Source: Phycisphaeraceae bacterium | Lineage (GTDB): Bacteria > Planctomycetota > Phycisphaerae > Phycisphaerales > UBA1924 | Length of the DNA: 64,000 nucleotides | Assembly (NCBI GenBank): GCA_019636845.1 | Contig: JAHBWV010000001.1 | Span: 1,426,001-1,490,000, forward strand | Direction: 5' to 3' | Part shown: positions 61,720 through 64,000 of the stretch, one piece after another | Numbering within the stretch: position 1 is the first letter of the stretch | Layout: every line of letters starts with the position of its first letter | The notes under the pieces: model-generated | The model's database searches: none | Seen by the model: the letters and a program-made list of their open reading frames with translations, nothing else | What the model was told of the DNA's origin: nothing | Translations under genes and position numbers: made by a program

Positions 61720-61725
61720 GCCGCC

Positions 61726-62058
61726 ATGACAACCCTCGCGTTTCTTCGTACCGACGCATTGACAGCCTTGTTCATTCTGGTCTGTGGCGCGCTCGCATGG
61801 AGGCTCATCTGGGCGATTCTTGTCACGCCCCGGCTCAACCAGGTGCCTCCGCTCATGAGGCGGAAGGAACCACCAGAGTCAAGCCAAACCGTGCAGGTGC
61901 TCCTGCGAGACCCCGAGCCGGAGACCGAGCCAGAAATCCGGTGCATTGAGGTGATCGACACGCGGGAAGCCCTGCCCAGTAGGCCAAACGAGGTCATCAC
62001 CCCGCGTTCGGCGCTGCCGAATGGAGAGCGGCGCATGGTGCGCCGGATTGCCAAGTGA
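61726..62058 (+). CDS. single-pass membrane protein of the transfer region
   Basis: 110 residues, an N-terminal transmembrane segment (ALFILVCGALAWRLIWAIL) and a Pro/Glu-rich hydrophilic tail. Co-oriented with transfer genes. Function unknown. Confidence 0.6.
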   Translation: MTTLAFLRTDALTALFILVCGALAWRLIWAILVTPRLNQVPPLMRRKEPPESSQTVQVLLRDPEPETEPEIRCIEVIDTREALPSRPNEVITPRSALPNGERRMVRRIAK

Positions 62059-62068
62059 GTCACTCGTC

Positions 62069-62281
62069 ATGCGACGCCGCGCGTCAAAGTCTGATGCTCC
62101 AGTTGCTCCAACCGAGCCGGTGGTCCTTCCGCCCGGCACGCCTGACTGGATCACTGTCGATCTGCTGCGACTGACGCTGAAAGTGTGGCAGAAGCACTAC
62201 AAAGAGCCGCTCTCGACCCAGGATGCCGTTACAATTATCCTCAACGCGGGACAGTTGTTCGGCATCCTGGCTTTGGAGTGA
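62069..62281 (+). CDS. small hypothetical protein
   Basis: 70 residues from the ATG at 62069 (MRRRASKSDAPVAPTEP), with a Pro-rich start and a helical end (WITVDLLRLTLKVWQKHYKEPL). It ends 5 bases before the recombinase start, suggesting co-transcription. Function unknown. Confidence 0.6.
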   Translation: MRRRASKSDAPVAPTEPVVLPPGTPDWITVDLLRLTLKVWQKHYKEPLSTQDAVTIILNAGQLFGILALE

Positions 62282-62286
62282 GCGCC

Positions 62287-63800
<1,514 letters not shown>

Positions 63801-64000
63801 GCCCAATCACCTGCCGAACGCATTCCATAAACCACGTTAGACGCGACAGTTACGAAAGGCGAGGGATGTCGCCCTTGCGCCCGTTTGCGGCCAGTTTCGG
63901 GCGGTTGCGCGGTGTACACCGCGCCGCATGGATGTGAGCATGCATAGCAGATCTTGGCGAGCGACTTCCTCGCATGAATCGACGCATCAAAGAGGCCAGT
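63801..64000. other. right flank, no gene seen
   Basis: 200 bases with no supported gene. A perfect 18-bp palindrome (GCGCGGTGTACACCGCGC) lies at 63907-63924. It could be an operator or part of a neighbouring element. Confidence 0.5.

Overview
The window looks like a Planctomycetes chromosome, most likely class Phycisphaerae, carrying a large integrated accessory element. Two secreted proteins (12979-14394 and 14585-16732) end in paired DxNGD...DFLDFFD repeats of the GC-type dockerin kind typical of Phycisphaerales. A third exported protein (48454-49098) ends in a PEP-CTERM-like sorting signal (VPAPGS, hydrophobic stretch, arginines). The DNA is GC-rich, and many genes lack a clear Shine-Dalgarno sequence.

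Region 1, about 1-23.3 kb, is ordinary chromosome. It holds a UbiD-family decarboxylase divergent from a methyltransferase, an ABC exporter pair, proC, accA, a DksA-like protein with a histone-like tail, lspA, a PBP4-type dacB, a response regulator, two dockerin-bearing secreted proteins, psuG, cstA, an M28 peptidase lipoprotein, and an ArsR/SRPBCC pair followed by a DUF1428 protein. Two copies of a ~119-bp palindromic repeat lie at 11518-11841.

Region 2, about 23.44-63.77 kb, appears to be one integrated element. Both ends carry a 58-bp direct repeat (46/58 identical) made of a terminator-like hairpin plus the 3' end of a tRNA. The right end continues into the 3' half of a tRNA-Pro(CGG)-like gene broken at its anticodon loop. 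A serine recombinase reads into the right copy. The right part (46.4-63.8 kb) is the backbone: ArdC antirestriction protein, ParA / ribbon-helix-helix / RepA module, small plasmid-type proteins, MobF relaxase, ParB-like protein, TraD/VirD4-like coupling ATPase, small membrane proteins and the recombinase. No type IV mating-pair genes are visible, so it looks mobilizable rather than self-transmissible.

Region 3, the cargo (23.9-46.3 kb), is a dense putative defence island. It holds an OLD-like AAA ATPase with a TOPRIM partner, a kinase / radical-SAM / glycosyltransferase cluster, an HNH protein, a DUF4365-like plus nuclease-like pair, and a 1179-residue RecD-like helicase with a C-terminal nuclease-like domain. 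Four near-identical 66-bp hairpin repeats, all in the same orientation, lie at the borders between these modules.

The most interesting locus is 34976-46300 (minus strand). Six genes overlap end to end: an excisionase-like HTH protein, a C5-cytosine DNA methyltransferase, a 701-residue P-loop ATPase, a 508-residue protein, an 1808-residue nuclease/HerA-type ATPase, and a MutY/MIG-type DNA glycosylase. The three central proteins resemble DptF, DptG and DptH of phosphorothioate-dependent restriction in size, order and motifs, but no dnd sulfur-modification gene is present. I infer a restriction system that uses 5-methylcytosine as the self mark and carries its own glycosylase to repair T:G mismatches from deaminated methylcytosine. 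I do not recognise a named system with this composition.
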